Of a stretch of DNA of 64,000 bases, positions 18,975 through 29,329 are shown piece after piece. The stretch's first letter is position 1. Each line of letters opens with the position of its first letter. The translations under genes were made by a program, and so were the position numbers. Source of the stretch: Aporrectodea caliginosa (Eukaryota > Annelida > Clitellata > Crassiclitellata > Lumbricidae). The notes beneath the pieces were generated by a model that was not told the origin of the DNA, searched no databases, and saw only the letters and a list, made by a program, of their open reading frames with translations. The stretch covers positions 1 to 64,000 of the forward strand of contig JACEVL010000677.1 in the NCBI GenBank assembly GCA_020284085.1, given 5' to 3'.

Positions 18975-19075
18975 AGTCGAAGGACTTGCTCAATGTTCCT
19001 ACACAGTAACCGTCTCAGGGAAGGAGGATCGAACCCGTACTCTACGCAAACACTTTAACTAATCGGATACCTGAG
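18975..19075 (-). repeat. SINE-II
   Basis: Minus strand B-box ACGGGTTCGATCC and CORE-like CATTGAGCAAGTCCTTCG. Confidence 0.55.
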
Positions 19076-19197
19076 CCTTGCAATAACGTAACGTTCTATT
19101 AAGAAACACTGTAAAGATGAAATCGTTATGTGCTGGTTACATTACATCGTTCATTCGTATTCTGTGATCTTTTGTTTGATTACTAACCAAAAGGGTA

Positions 19198-19295
19198 ATC
19201 ATATTTCAGCTCTTTGAAGGCCACGTGTTGAGCGCTTCTGAGAGACTCCTAAGTGGCGCTTTATAAATGTCTTGTTACATTACATTACACAATCA
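19198..19295 (+). mobile_element. LINE 3' end, CR1/L2 type
   Basis: GAGCGCTTCTGAGAGACTC, then GTGGCGCTTTATAAATG and ATTAC repeats. It is identical in layout to the end of the LINE at 19961-20580. Confidence 0.65.
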
Positions 19296-19612
19296 TTGAT
19301 AGGATTCGGTTAGATTAGATTATCCGAAAAAGGCATCTCTTCCCATCGTATACATTCAGGTCGTATTGATTGCGTGTTTGATAGATGGTAGTCAATAGGA
19401 TTTCTCACCATTTCACTTACACTGTTGCCCCCTCGCGAACTCGCCTTAAAAACGAACACGCTGTTGGTTGGACGCTAATTCAGCTTTCTTCTCTTTTGAA
19501 TCAGGATGAAAAAGTTGAAATAATAATGATAATGATGATAATGATAATGATAATTATATCAATGATAAGAATGAGAATAAGACAGAAAATAACAACAATA
19601 ATAAATATATTT

Positions 19613-19652
19613 ACACACCTTTTAATTAAAGGTATACGTTAGATACTTATTA
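19613..19652 (+). promoter_or_regulatory. PSE-TATA-like module, weak TATA
   Basis: Box ACACACCTTTTAATTA; TACTTATT starts about 31 bp on. A GTTAA hairpin follows at 19682. Confidence 0.4.
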
Positions 19653-19681
19653 TATGACGCGGTCATTATGCCAAAAACTAA

Positions 19682-19732
19682 TCTTTGTCGGCGGCAACGG
19701 CCTATGTTGTCATAAGCTGCCGTTAACTCTGG
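19682..19732 (+). ncRNA. GTTAAAC-type hairpin, stem GGCGGC/GCTGCC
   Basis: TTATGCCAAAAACTAATC and TTTGTC precede the hairpin, and GTTAACTCTGG follows. The stem has six pairs, one of them G-U. Confidence 0.5.
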
Positions 19733-19960
19733 ATCCATCCAATGTCAGTGAGTTGGATACTTCAGCACCTTTGCAATCATGGTCGACGCTAACGGGAGAC
19801 GTAGCAAACAATTCTTCTTCTTCTTGTGGTTCTGTGCCTCTTATAGGCAGGTTCAAATGTCCGACGTTGCTACTCCTCTCTTTGTTGGGCCTCTTATTTC
19901 AGCTTCCTTTAACCGTTTGTCATCACCCAATCCAGCATCATCTGTCTTGGTCTTCCGTTT

Positions 19961-20580
19961 GTGTTCAGGCAGATCCGAGTTATACGGAGAACGCTGTCGC
20001 TAAGCGCTGCGGCTGTGCTAATACACTCCTTCGTCCTCACACGTCTTGACTACTGTAATGGGGTCCTCCTGGGCCTCCCTGAGTTCCGTCTTCATCAACT
20101 TCAGCTCGTTCAGAATGCAGCAGCCAGACTACTGGCTGATCTACCGAAATATTCAAACATATCTGACTACATGCGACATGAGCTCCACTGGCTTCCAGTT
20201 GCTGATCGTGTGCAATTCAAAATTGCTACGCTGGTTTGGAAGGCTACGACTGGTACTGCTCCGAACTACATTGCTGAACTGTGCCTTCCAGTTGGCACTC
20301 AAACTGGTTGGCAGGCTCTCCGGTCTGCCTCGCGAAATGACTTGATAATACCTTCGTTTCGAACCACCACCTGTGCTCGTCGGAACTTCTCGATTGCGGC
20401 GCCACGGATCTGGAACGCTCTTCCGCCGTCTGTGCGTGCTGCACGCAGCTATATGGTTTTCTCCAAACTCTTAAAGACGCATTTTTCAGCTGTTTGATGG
20501 CCACGTGTTGAGCGCTTCTGAGAGACTCTTAAGTGGCGCTTTATAAATGTTTTGTTACATTACATTACATTACATTCCTC
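19961..20580 (+). mobile_element. 5'-truncated LINE, CR1/L2-type polyprotein C-terminus
   Basis: The frame 19961-20497 encodes about 178 residues with RLDYCNGVLLGLP, AARLLADLPKY, LHWLPVADRVQFKIA and RIWNALPPSVR, the characteristic C-terminal region after the reverse-transcriptase domain in CR1/L2-group LINEs. After the stop come AGTGGCGCTTTATAAATG and an ATTAC-repeat tail, which complete the 3' end. The frame has no stop but lacks the catalytic region, so the copy cannot move by itself. Confidence 0.85.
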
Positions 20581-20775
20581 CCCTCCATCTTTCCTTCGAT
20601 GATCGTTCTTAGTAGTGAGTCTCCTCTCAGCGTGTGCCCAATCCATTTCCTTTGTCTCTCTCTCATTAACGGTAAGGGTTAATAAGATAAGATTTTAAAA
20701 AGATAAGATAAGCTCAAATAAGATAAGTTAAGTTTCGCTTTCTTCATGGCCAAGCATCGATTAAAAATAACATGT

Positions 20776-20813
20776 AGACACCTTTAAAACGTACGCATCA
20801 GACGCTATTAATT
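20776..20813 (+). promoter_or_regulatory. PSE-TATA-like module
   Basis: Box AGACACCTTTAAAACG; TATTAATT starts at 20806. Confidence 0.5.
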
Positions 20814-21010
20814 CAGGCTATCATGGATTCACAAGCTGTTTTCTTCATAATCAACACAGCAATGCAAGGTCGAGTTAAGATGTTGCCAAGAAGAAAACGG
20901 ATTAGCAATCATCATCAATATTAATAGTAGTGGCGTTTGGCATTAGTATTAATACTTCTTTTACTACGCAAGCATAGCCATTAATTCTGCTTCTGATTAT
21001 ATGAACAACT

Positions 21011-21282
21011 GATCGAGTTCTACGCTCGGCTGCTCGGCTTATTGGACGACTTCCTAAGTACTCTCCTGTCTCTGCATTCATACGTGATGTGTTGCACTGG
21101 CTGCCTATCTCTCAGCGGATGTCATACCGCACTGCTGCTGTAGTTTCTCGCTGCGTTCTTGGCTGTGCTCCATCTTACTTGCGTGATCTTTGCCGCCCAG
21201 TGTCCGACGTTGCAGCGCGTCGGGCGCTTCGTTCTACGACGAGGGGTGAGCTCCTAGTTCCACGGGCACGCTTCGCATGAGG
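21011..21282 (+). mobile_element. LINE fragment, second CR1/L2-type family
   Basis: An open frame DRVLRSAARLIGRLPKYSPV, then LHWLPISQRMSYRTAA and further residues to LLVPRARFA. It is the same family as 21860-22584 but without the 3' end. Confidence 0.75.
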
Positions 21283-21304
21283 GAACAGACCTTGAATTGG
21301 ATGC

Positions 21305-21395
21305 GCTAGCAGTGTCAGTCCCAAGCCTGAAGAGAGGAGGAGGGTGACACTAATCATTTTTGACATGACACAGTGTCATTTAATAGCAACAAACC
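21305..21395 (+). ncRNA. Twister-like element, 5'-truncated
   Basis: AGTGTCAGTCCCAAGCCTG, AGGAGGAGGGTGACAC and a hairpin with GTGTCATTTAATAG. The P2 5' strand is replaced by other sequence (CATGAGGGAACAGACC). Confidence 0.45.
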
Positions 21396-21445
21396 AACCA
21401 ATCATTATCGTTTTATAGAAACAGATGACGCCGTGAGTTTATTCT

Positions 21446-21483
21446 AAACACCTTTTTAACGCAATCCACCTACGCTATATTTA
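21446..21483 (+). promoter_or_regulatory. PSE-TATA-like module
   Basis: Box AAACACCTTTTTAACG; TATATTTA starts at 21476. Confidence 0.5.
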
Positions 21484-21790
21484 TTCATCAGCTGCATGTC
21501 TTTTCATGTGAGTTTCCAACAATGTTACGTTTGTTCGACGCAGGCCGTTGGGATCAAGCTGAAGCCTCGCTGGCGGTCATGTTGGTATCAGATTGACGAA
21601 TGATTGCGCATCGATATCTATATTCAGACGCATACCATGTACCGTATGATGTACGCCTGCTCTTTTCCTGTTTCCTGTTCTTTCGAACGGTTGCTTCAAC
21701 GTCACTGGGCAGCTCAACATAGAAAGCTCTGTCTAGTTATATATAAGAGGTCGTTGGTTCGACGTTAACGGCACTGGCAGCCACAAGACG

Positions 21791-21859
21791 TAAATAACTC
21801 CGCCAATGCTATTTTGGGTAGTGCCAGTCTGAAGCATGATAAGTGAGGAGGGAAAGGCT
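21791..21859 (+). ncRNA. Twister-like element, 5' part (split)
   Basis: ATAACTCCGCC, GTGCCAGTCTGAAGC and TGAGGAGGG, identical to the intact copy at 10951. It stops at GGAAAGGCT, where a LINE has entered. The other half lies at 22585-22625. Confidence 0.6.
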
Positions 21860-21978
21860 AACCTTTTCCCTCACAGTTCGTGATCTGGGACTTTCTCTTG
21901 ACTCCGAGCTTACTTTATCTCAACATGAGAACTCAATTGCACTGAGTTGTTATTATCAGCTTCGTCAGCTTCGAGTGG

Positions 21979-22030
<52 letters not shown>

Positions 22031-22584
22031 GCCTTTGTTACAAGTCGAATTGACCACTGTTCTCTCACTACTTGCTGGCCTTCCCTTGGTGTTTTGGGGC
22101 GACTAGATCGAGTTCTACGCTCGGCTGCTCGGCTTATTGGACGGCTTCCTAAGTACTCTCCTGTCTCTGCATACATGCGTGATGTGTTGCATTGGCTGCA
22201 TGTTTCTCTAGCGTATCTCATATCGCATTGCTGCTCTTGTTTCTCGTTGTGTTCTTGGCTGCGCTCCATCTTACTTGCGTGATCTTTGCCGCCCAGTGTC
22301 TGATGTTCCAGCGCGTCGGGTGCTTCGCTCTGCGACGAGGGGTGAGTTCCTTGTTCCACGGGCTCGCTTGGCTATTAGGCAGCGTCGTGCTTTCTCGGTT
22401 GTTGGCCCTTCCATCTGGAATTACCTACCACTTAAGCTCCGTTTTTACTTGTAAGCCATCTGACAGGGTTCTACAAGTCCCTCAAGTCTTTTTCTTTAGT
22501 CGTGGCTGGGCCGGGAGCGCTCCTGAGTAGTTTCTTGAAGGGGCGCTATATAAATGCTCTGAATGAATGAATAAATGAATGAAT
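21860..22584 (+). mobile_element. LINE inserted in a twister-like element
   Basis: Fragments of one CR1/L2-type polyprotein in shifting frames: LTFSLTVRDLGLSLDSELT, HAFVTSRIDH, DRVLRSAARLIGRLPKYSPV, APSYLRDLCRPVSDVP and AFSVVGPSIWN. The 3' end is GGGGCGCTATATAAATG with GAAT repeats. Frameshifts and stops make it dead. A CT array (21973-22028) interrupts it. Confidence 0.8.
21973..22028. repeat. (CT)n microsatellite inside a LINE
   Basis: About 27 CT units between the SRSLS and HAFVTSR coding stretches of the LINE. Confidence 0.95.
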
Positions 22585-22625
22585 CAGCTTTGTTACGACA
22601 CAGTGTCGTTAAAGAGAAACTTACC
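22585..22625 (+). ncRNA. Twister-like element, 3' part (split)
   Basis: CAGCTTTGTTACGACACAG, then TGTCGTTAAAGAG, which continues the element at 21791-21859 when compared with 10951-11060. Confidence 0.6.
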
Positions 22626-22766
22626 AAAGAAAATCCGCTTCGGATGACTTCCAGAATACTAAACAGCGGCTTTATTAGGAAGCTAAAGGCGCTATGGTGT
22701 AGAGATATATACACAACTACATATAATATGCACACGCACTAGCAGAGTGGTAAGAGTGCTCGCCTA

Positions 22767-22804
22767 AGACACCTTTTAAACGGTGTCAACTGCTGCTATA
22801 TAAG
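22767..22804 (+). promoter_or_regulatory. PSE-TATA-like module
   Basis: Box AGACACCTTTTAAACG; TATATAAG starts at 22797. Confidence 0.5.
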
Positions 22805-22895
22805 AATGGAACACGACCGCCGATTAATAAGATGTGATTGGGCCAATACTATAAGTAATGGAACGTTGTGCACGATTGGTTAGAACGGTCGCCTT

Positions 22896-22933
22896 AGACA
22901 CCTTTAAAACAGTGTCAGCCTATTCTATATAAG
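22896..22933 (+). promoter_or_regulatory. PSE-TATA-like module
   Basis: Box AGACACCTTTAAAACA; TATATAAG starts at 22926. Confidence 0.5.
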
Positions 22934-23197
22934 GATGGGACTCGAAATGCGATTACTTACATAACAACCTTTATCCGTTTAAGTGCCTTTTGTGCGCATA
23001 GCCTACAAGTCGAGCGCTCTAACCAATCGTAATGGGAAAATGTACACGATTGGTGTTAACGCATGCCATGTAGCTTCTGCTACCCTCTGCATTACAATCT
23101 CAGCGCTCCATCCTTTCAGCCAGTGTTCACCATGAAGCCCCAACGGAATCGAGGTAAAGAAAGATCTATGAGCGGCAAAGGGGTATCGTGACAATTG

Positions 23198-23302
23198 GTG
23201 TGAACCCCGCCTTGTAACGCGGGGAGTAGCGGTTCGATCCTCCTCCCCGAGATGGTTACTGTGTAAGGACCTTGAGCAAGTCCTTCGCTCACAGTTGCTC
23301 CT
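23198..23302 (+). repeat. SINE-II
   Basis: CCGCCTTGTAACGCGG, B-box GGTTCGATCC and CORE-like GACCTTGAGCAAGTCCTTCG. Confidence 0.6.
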
Positions 23303-23490
23303 GTCACCATCATCACCGCCACCACCTACCTCCTCCTTCTCCTCCTCTTCAATATTGTCATCATTATCAGCTGTGTGACGCTGCCCGTGACGCCTTGACT
23401 TGAGATAGGTTGGAAACGGATCAGATATTGACAGTCATAGCGTAGATGATAGACGACAAAGAAAAGACCCTAATAACAACAACAACATTC

Positions 23491-23528
23491 AGACACCTTT
23501 AAAACGCATCCAAGATAAGTTACTTAAT
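23491..23528 (+). promoter_or_regulatory. PSE-TATA-like module, weak TATA
   Basis: Box AGACACCTTTAAAACG; TACTTAAT at 23521. Confidence 0.45.
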
Positions 23529-23585
23529 AATCACGCGTTCAATGGCAGTATGTCCTCCTTACATGCAGCTGAGAGATGCAAGTAA

Positions 23586-23622
23586 CGTCGACGTTAACGG
23601 CAGACGTAAGATGTCGCCAAAC
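23586..23622 (+). ncRNA. Type-A hairpin, stem CGACGT/ATGTCG
   Basis: CGACGT, TAACGGC, a loop and ATGTCG, then CCAAACAATC. Six pairs with one G-U. Confidence 0.45.
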
Positions 23623-23639
23623 AATCATGAATAATATTA

Positions 23640-23886
23640 ATAATAAAAATAATCTTTTCTTTATTGTAGCACTTGACTAACGCACTGCGCTGTACATTTA
23701 CATGTTATGCAATTGAAACAATTCACAAGAACACAAATGACAGAAGACATAAATCTTAACTACTAACAGAACTGACAGCCTGCAATACACGGCGCTAATA
23801 GCAGCCTATAAAGCATGTCCGAACTCGTTACATCTCGCTCTCTACGCCAGATGTTATCCAATGCGCTATCGGCCCCCACCCCACCC
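23640..23886 (-). repeat. SINE-I
   Basis: Minus strand from the head with a partial GAGTTCG B-box to an ATT tail. It sits directly after a type-A hairpin unit. Confidence 0.65.
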
Positions 23887-23921
23887 CGATTAGTAATCAC
23901 AAAGAAATTGAGGAGTACTTA

Positions 23922-23959
23922 TATATATAGGGTAAGATTAATATGTTAAAACGGTGTTT
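23922..23959 (-). promoter_or_regulatory. PSE-TATA-like module
   Basis: Minus-strand box AAACACCGTTTTAACA; TATATATA starts 30 bp after the box start. Confidence 0.45.
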
Positions 23960-24311
23960 AGCAGCACAGGGCCTCATTTGTTTATAAAGTAAATACGCCA
24001 GAGACGTGAGCTTACAATGGACTTACAATGGACGAATCCCAATTACGGATCTTTATCCACGGGACCCTGGCCGATTACTCTCTCGTCCAAATTCGTCTGG
24101 TTGCTGTCATGAGTCACTTGCATTGGGTCATTACACGAAGTCGAATCCTCGTCCACATAGTCATCGACCTAGATTAGATTAGATTAGATTAGAATGGGTT
24201 AGTATTAGATCAAATTAGGGTAAAGGCTAATGAGGTAAGATCAGATAATGGGTAAGATAAGCTGAGCATCACTTTTTCTTTAACTCTAGCATCAATCGAT
24301 GCTATAAGTAT

Positions 24312-24349
24312 AGACACCTTTAAAACGTATGCAACAGATGCTATTTATA
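24312..24349 (+). promoter_or_regulatory. PSE-TATA-like module
   Basis: Box AGACACCTTTAAAACG; TATTTATA starts at 24342. Confidence 0.5.
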
Positions 24350-24424
24350 GGTCGCGCGTTCAATCGCAGTTTATATAATTTCTTATTCAATGTGGAACTT
24401 TTTAGTAATGTAAGATGTCGCTTG

Positions 24425-24690
24425 AGAAGTTAGTAAATAACTGCGATGGGGAGGCTTTCCTCCGCCTTAAAAACAGAAGGAAAGACAATAAAACGAAAAG
24501 AAAAACTGAATAATTAAAATGTTACTTAACATTTTTTATTGCGCATGCACAGATTTGAATTTTAAATAGAATTTTAAATAGAGCTAGACTTGGCTGCCCG
24601 AACACATTCTGGTATGCTATTCCATATGAGAGGTACCTGGTATTTGATAGGAAACTTCCGGGAATTCGTTCTAGCAAATACGCTTATGTA
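24425..24690 (-). mobile_element. LINE 3' fragment
   Basis: Minus strand encodes RTNSRKFPIKYQVPLIWNSI, close to the LINE tail at 14082-14770, followed by a short 3' UTR. Confidence 0.65.
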
Positions 24691-24906
24691 GACTATTAAT
24701 TAATTATCGTACGCTTTTACTTTTTGCGGCCATTAAATAAAAAATTATCTTTTTCCAATGAATTTCTTGGATTTTCTTATTAAAAAAATTCAAAGCATTT
24801 TCTGCTGACGAAGAACATTCGTACCTCATATTATTATATCTAATCTAAGTTACTTTGTGTTGTACTTGTCACACCTACCTACTGAATTAAAAATTAAGGA
24901 GCATTC

Positions 24907-24944
24907 TTATATATAGCGCCATATGAATGCGTTAAAAGGTGTTT
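24907..24944 (-). promoter_or_regulatory. PSE-TATA-like module
   Basis: Minus-strand box AAACACCTTTTAACGC; TATATAAG lies about 30 bp on. Confidence 0.45.
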
Positions 24945-25005
24945 TCGTTCAACCATTTTTCTCTTGACCTCGCTTGTTCCCATAGAAAATCTGTCACTGG
25001 CTTAC

Positions 25006-25386
25006 ACCTATAGACTAATGCGTTAAAAAGGTGTTCAGCAGCAACCATTACACATGGCCTACTCGTTTGTTCCAGAAGTAGATACGCCACAGACTTATGA
25101 CCAAATTCCTTTGCTTACTGACTGAGCCACTAGCCTTGGGTCTTTACACGGAGTCGAATCCTCATCCTCGTCGACTGATATCTTGGACACTATGATTACG
25201 GCTCAATAGAAGTCCTAGATTAAATTAGAATGGATTTAAATTACACCAGGTTAAAGTCAGGGATAATATGATGAGATTAAAGAAATCAGATAAGATAAGT
25301 TTTACTTTCTCATGAATTAGCGACAATCGATGAAAATATAATTATAGACACCTTTAAAACGTACAAATCTTATGCTATTCATATAT
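25006..25386. repeat. Divergent promoter cassette, left module weak
   Basis: A minus-strand box GAACACCTTTTTAACG ends at 25036 with a poor TATA (TATAGG). The plus module is at 25346. The interior is shortened. Confidence 0.5.
25346..25383 (+). promoter_or_regulatory. PSE-TATA-like module
   Basis: Box AGACACCTTTAAAACG; TATTCATA starts at 25376. Confidence 0.5.
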
Positions 25387-25797
25387 CACGCGTTCAATTC
25401 CCAATTAATCAATTGTAATATGTTTGTGCCAAATATTTTTTTACTTAATGAAACTTACGTTTGAGTGTATTGGATGCTTGAACAGTCTACGGGTAAAAGG
25501 CCGACTTTGTGAATTACTTATATCATTTAGTGTTTGTGCTGTTTTTATCAAATTTTATTCAAAAAAGTATAGTGGTAAATAGTAAATGTTGTCGCAAGAT
25601 GACATTAAACTGAAAATTAATAAATAATCACTTAAAAGAGTACAAGTAGAATAAGAATCTAACGTCATGATATTATTATAATTAAATTTGTATCGAATCA
25701 TTTAATCACAGTGTGTGTATAACAGAAAGTAGGCCTAACCGATGCATTACTTTATGTTGTTTAACATTGAATTTTGTGACATTGTAAGGATTTATTT

Positions 25798-25833
25798 TGA
25801 CACCTTTAAATGGTGTCGTTTGGACGTTAAATT
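25798..25833 (+). promoter_or_regulatory. PSE-like box of dyad type
   Basis: GACACCTTTAAATGGTGTC is an inverted repeat of GACACC. The TATA position holds TTAAATTT. Confidence 0.4.
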
Positions 25834-25865
25834 TCTCGTTTTCATTGTATGGTATACATTGTGAA

Positions 25866-25905
25866 TTGTCGTCAACGGCCTTTGATGTCATAAGGCGACG
25901 TTAAA
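25866..25905 (+). ncRNA. GTTAAAC hairpin, stem GTCGTC/GGCGAC
   Basis: GTCGTC, AACGGCC, a loop and GGCGAC, then GTTAAACC. Six pairs with one G-U. The related copy at 31831 has GACGAC on the 3' side, a change that keeps pairing. Confidence 0.5.
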
Positions 25906-26382
25906 CCTTTGATTAATAATAATAATCGTGAAATTGAGCTAGAATATACAGGCGTCAACGTACGTGGAATAAATAATGATAATAATAATGTGTCGTTTAA
26001 AACCGAGGGAATATATTTGATAACGGCGTTTAATGATGTATCTTATCATTGCACTGTTTATACAATACACATTAACTTGTCTAGTTATCATTTCTGATCA
26101 TTGTTTTAATGTAGGCCTATGTTATGTTTCTTCTATTGAGTTCTTGCTGTTCACTGATTCAAATAAATAAATAAATAAAATAAATAAAAATAAATAAATA
26201 AATAAATGGCTGTTTCAGATATATTTAATCTGTTCCAAACGTTTTAAGATAACGGCCTTTAATCGTTTTACAGAACTACCAATCCGCGCCAATAGTTAAA
26301 GATAGTGCATGTTGCAAGCATGGAGAAAAGATGGTGACGACATGAACGGCCCAGGCCAGCATAAGATGTCGTTAAACACAAG

Positions 26383-26480
26383 AACCACTACTACCACTGT
26401 CGTGTCTCGGTGGTGCAAGTCTCAAGGCTGGATAAATAAGGAGGGCGGCGTTAATCGCCTTCGTTTTGACACAACTTCGG
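26383..26480 (+). ncRNA. Twister-like element, diverged
   Basis: GGTGCAAGTCTCAAGGCTGG, ATAAATAAGGAGGGCGGCG and a worn 3' hairpin. CCAC/GTGG may form P3. Confidence 0.45.
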
Positions 26481-26521
26481 TAGACAGTAACTCACCGATC
26501 AACCAGTCAACCTGCAGTTAA

Positions 26522-26860
26522 CTTAAATCAAATCAAATCATTTTTTATTGATCCATTCATAGTCCAGAACAGTTACAGATGATTATGAAAATAAAAGTGT
26601 TATGTACATCAACCGAAGATAATTCAGTCAGAGACAATTGTAAATGCATTGAAGAATCTCAATTAGTAACTCAGCGCTCGTGAATAAGCTGGTGCCCTGC
26701 GCTTGGCTTTCGAGTGGCGCTTTAGAAATTTGGAGATTACGATTTCGATTATGATTAGTACTGGAGAGAAGGGTCAATAAGGAGACCAAAAGGAACCAAA
26801 GTCCCGCTAAGTAAGTTCCCCATTTAAATCTAATCTTAAGCTTAATGAACGTGTGCATTG
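26522..26860 (-). mobile_element. LINE 3' UTR fragment
   Basis: The tail (AAATCAAATCAAATCA, then TTATTGATCC) and AAGTCCCGCT match the 3' UTR of the LINE at 14082. A short foreign piece, the LINE-like end at 26660-26757, lies inside. Confidence 0.55.
26660..26757 (+). repeat. Short repeat with LINE-like 3' end
   Basis: CAGCGCTCGTGAATAAGCTG, then GAGTGGCGCTTTAGAAAT and GATTACGAT-type repeats. A second copy is at 46105-46205. Confidence 0.6.
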
Positions 26861-26879
26861 ATCGGAGGGTAATGGCGAG

Positions 26880-27215
26880 GTCAAGGTCAACGGCTTTTCA
26901 AACCGTAACAGATACTTGTAAAGCACTGGAAATTATGAGAAAGTGCTCTTTTTAAACATCCTTCAATGTCCCAATGCTCCTATTTATATACGAAACGGTC
27001 AGTTATACTGCTCAAACAATAAAAATAATAATAACAAATTTCAAAACATTTCTTTTACAGCGTAGAGATTCGAAGTACTAATATGAATTGGACACCCGTA
27101 ATCGCATGATATAAATGTTCTGTCGACGTAAACGCCTTTCTTGCCACAGAGCTGTGTATAGATTATTATAGAGTCTTACCATGCTCTAGAAACGTTAAAA
27201 TTACAATATCAATAC
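26880..27215. other. Spacer, nothing certain
   Basis: Worn pieces of the hairpin family (GTCAACGGCTTTTC near 26886, TGTCGACGTAAACGCC near 27120) are all I can see. Confidence 0.35.
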
Positions 27216-27216
27216 A

Positions 27217-27290
27217 ATGTCACATTAGAAATTTAAAGCGCGCTTTAACAAGACCAAGTCTTGCACGAAAGCGCGTACTATTCACAATTG
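27217..27290 (-). repeat. Short hairpin-bearing LINE-like 3' end
   Basis: Minus strand: GCGCTTTCGTGCAAGACTTG, then TTAAAGCGCGCTTTAAAT. Inverted copy at 29195-29270. Confidence 0.55.
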
Positions 27291-27299
27291 CTAAGGTAG

Positions 27300-27780
27300 T
27301 CATAGCAGTAATGATAATAGATGAGTTTTTAATTTTGATTTGAAATTGGGTAACAATATTAGATCTTGTTTTACATGAATTGCTTCCCCCAATTAAAACT
27401 TCTAAGTATTCCCTCCGTCGGGCTCATGCGTATCATTCCTCCCGCAGATAATTTGATCGTAAAACTTTCATCACTAGGATGATATATAAAGTATGATAAA
27501 CATTGGCTGACTTCTTAGATATATGCGGGACAATAATGATTGTGCACCAAGGTGCTGTTGATTTATTAAGGGATATTGTCACTAACTTACTTAATGCGAA
27601 AAACGTTTATTGTTAGGATACTTTATCCATTTTTAACTGCATGTATAAGATGTCTGTACACAGAAGACTCGATTAGCAATTGGTTAATAAAGAATATACA
27701 TACTTACTTACTTACTTTCGTCTGCCATTCTGCGTCGAAGTAGTTATTACCCTCTGCTCGTGATTGAGCTAACTTACTGT
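27300..27780. other. AT-rich spacer
   Basis: No recognised element or coding frame. Confidence 0.4.
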
Positions 27781-27989
27781 GCCCTGCATGATATATCTGT
27801 ACGCAGTCTGAGGTATTCGACTTAAAGGTGTCCAAATAAAATACTAATACTGGTACTCATCAGTTCATTGGAATCAGATTTGTTCTACCACCCATGCATA
27901 GTAATGTTTAATACTGACACTTAATCGTGTCCATCCTTCTCAGCCATTGCAATTAATAATATTGATTACTAATTCGTAATTGCTTGGAG

Positions 27990-28024
27990 ACATCTTACGT
28001 CTGACAATAACGTCGACCTTACAT
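27990..28024 (-). ncRNA. Type-A hairpin remnant
   Basis: Minus strand GTCGACGTTATTGTCAGACG, then AAGATGTCTCCAAGC. The stem is partly kept. Confidence 0.35.
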
Positions 28025-28067
28025 GCTATACAGGGGCGGAGACGAAGACAATACCATTAAGACACGT

Positions 28068-28109
28068 TATAAATAAAGGGCGTCCAATGCTTAAGTTGTA
28101 AAGGTGTCT
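28068..28109 (-). promoter_or_regulatory. PSE-TATA-like module, loose spacing
   Basis: Minus-strand box AGACACCTTTACAACT; TATTTATA lies about 34 bp on. Confidence 0.35.
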
Positions 28110-28135
28110 TAATAATTATCATAATTGTTGCTATT

Positions 28136-28317
28136 ATTACGATTATTATTATTGTTATTATTATTACATATTATTACTTGTTATGTATTATTATTATTAT
28201 TATTATTATTCTGCACATTAATATTATTATTATTATTATTATTTTATTATTATTTTTATTAATATTACATTATTATTATTATTATTATTATTATTTATTA
28301 TTTATTATTTATTATTG
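28136..28317. repeat. (ATT)n microsatellite, imperfect
   Basis: About 180 bp of ATT with interruptions. Confidence 0.9.
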
Positions 28318-28492
28318 TCAGTGTCATTTTCGTTATCATCATCATTTAAACTTTGTGACCTGACTGGCTGACTTAAAGTCCTATGTAAGAGCGTATTCGT
28401 TTTATATCTGAGTACGCTAGGGTGCGATAGTGTAGCGGAAATGGTGAGAAACACGGAAACGACGATTTTACAATGGGTGCGCTTAAAAGAGA

Positions 28493-28610
28493 TCGAATTG
28501 GGACGCTCCCCTTGTAAAGCGGAGAGTACGGGTTCGATCCTCCTCCTCTGAAACAGACACTGTGTTGGGACCTTGAACAAGTCATTCAATGACAATTGTT
28601 CAGCGTATCA
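28493..28610 (+). repeat. SINE-II
   Basis: B-box ACGGGTTCGATCC and CORE-like GACCTTGAACAAGTCATTCA. Confidence 0.6.
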
Positions 28611-28715
28611 GAATCAGAATTAATGGTCATGCGTATATTGTAAACAAAATATACTAATAGGGGACTACTAATACTAATGCCGATGCTATTAATAATGATG
28701 ATGATTACTTATTTT

Positions 28716-28750
28716 GTAATTGTTTGGCGACATATTTCGACCAACGTTAC
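28716..28750 (-). ncRNA. Type-A hairpin remnant
   Basis: Minus strand AAGTCGAATGTAACG, then ATATGTCGCCAAACAATT. The stem is largely lost. Confidence 0.3.
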
Positions 28751-28811
28751 ATTCGACTTTAAGTCGCCGACTAACACAAAAACATTCCAATTGGGAATTG
28801 AACGCATGATA

Positions 28812-28849
28812 TATTAATAGCATATGAAGCATACGTTTTAAAGGTGTCC
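28812..28849 (-). promoter_or_regulatory. PSE-TATA-like module
   Basis: Minus-strand box GGACACCTTTAAAACG; TATTAATA starts 30 bp after the box start. Confidence 0.5.
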
Positions 28850-29194
28850 ATTATTATATTTTCATCGATTGTCGCTAATTCATGAGAAAGTGAAGCGTAT
28901 CTTATCTGATTTTTTAATCTGATCATATTATCCCCTACTTTAACCTGATCTACATGAAAATTAAAAATTCATTCTAATTTAATCTAGGACTTCTATTGAG
29001 CCGTAATCATAGTGCACAATATATCAGTCCGTGTAATGACCCAATGCAAGTGGCTCACAACAGAAGAATTTGGTCGAGGCATAAGCTGAGAAGTAAACTG
29101 CGATACACTGCCCCGGTGAATAAAGGTCTTTGGAAGTCATACATTGTAAGCTCACGTCTGTGGCGTATATACTTCAGGAACAAACGAGGCCAAA

Positions 29195-29270
29195 CGCGCT
29201 TTCGTGCAAGACTTGTCTTGTTAAAGCGCGCTATAAATGTCTAATTGTATTGTATTGTTGTATTGTATGT
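29195..29270 (+). repeat. Short hairpin-bearing LINE-like 3' end
   Basis: GCGCTTTCGTGCAAGACTTG, then AAAGCGCGCTATAAATG and TTGTA repeats. It interrupts the cassette interior. Confidence 0.55.
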
Positions 29271-29329
29271 GTAATGGTTGCTGCTGAACACCTTTTTTAA
29301 CCCTGTCAATCCTGATGCCTTAACTCTAG

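Larger units (their letters stand above)
23922..24350. repeat. Divergent promoter cassette
   Basis: Modules at 23922 (minus) and 24312 (plus) flank the standard interior with a worn B-box near 24140 and a TTAGA tract. Confidence 0.55.
25432..25915 (+). repeat. Direct duplicate of 29645-30135
   Basis: Both contain CTTGAACAGTCTACGGGTAA and TCTAACGTCATGATATTA and end in the same promoter and hairpin. Divergence is low, so the duplication is fairly recent. Confidence 0.8.
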
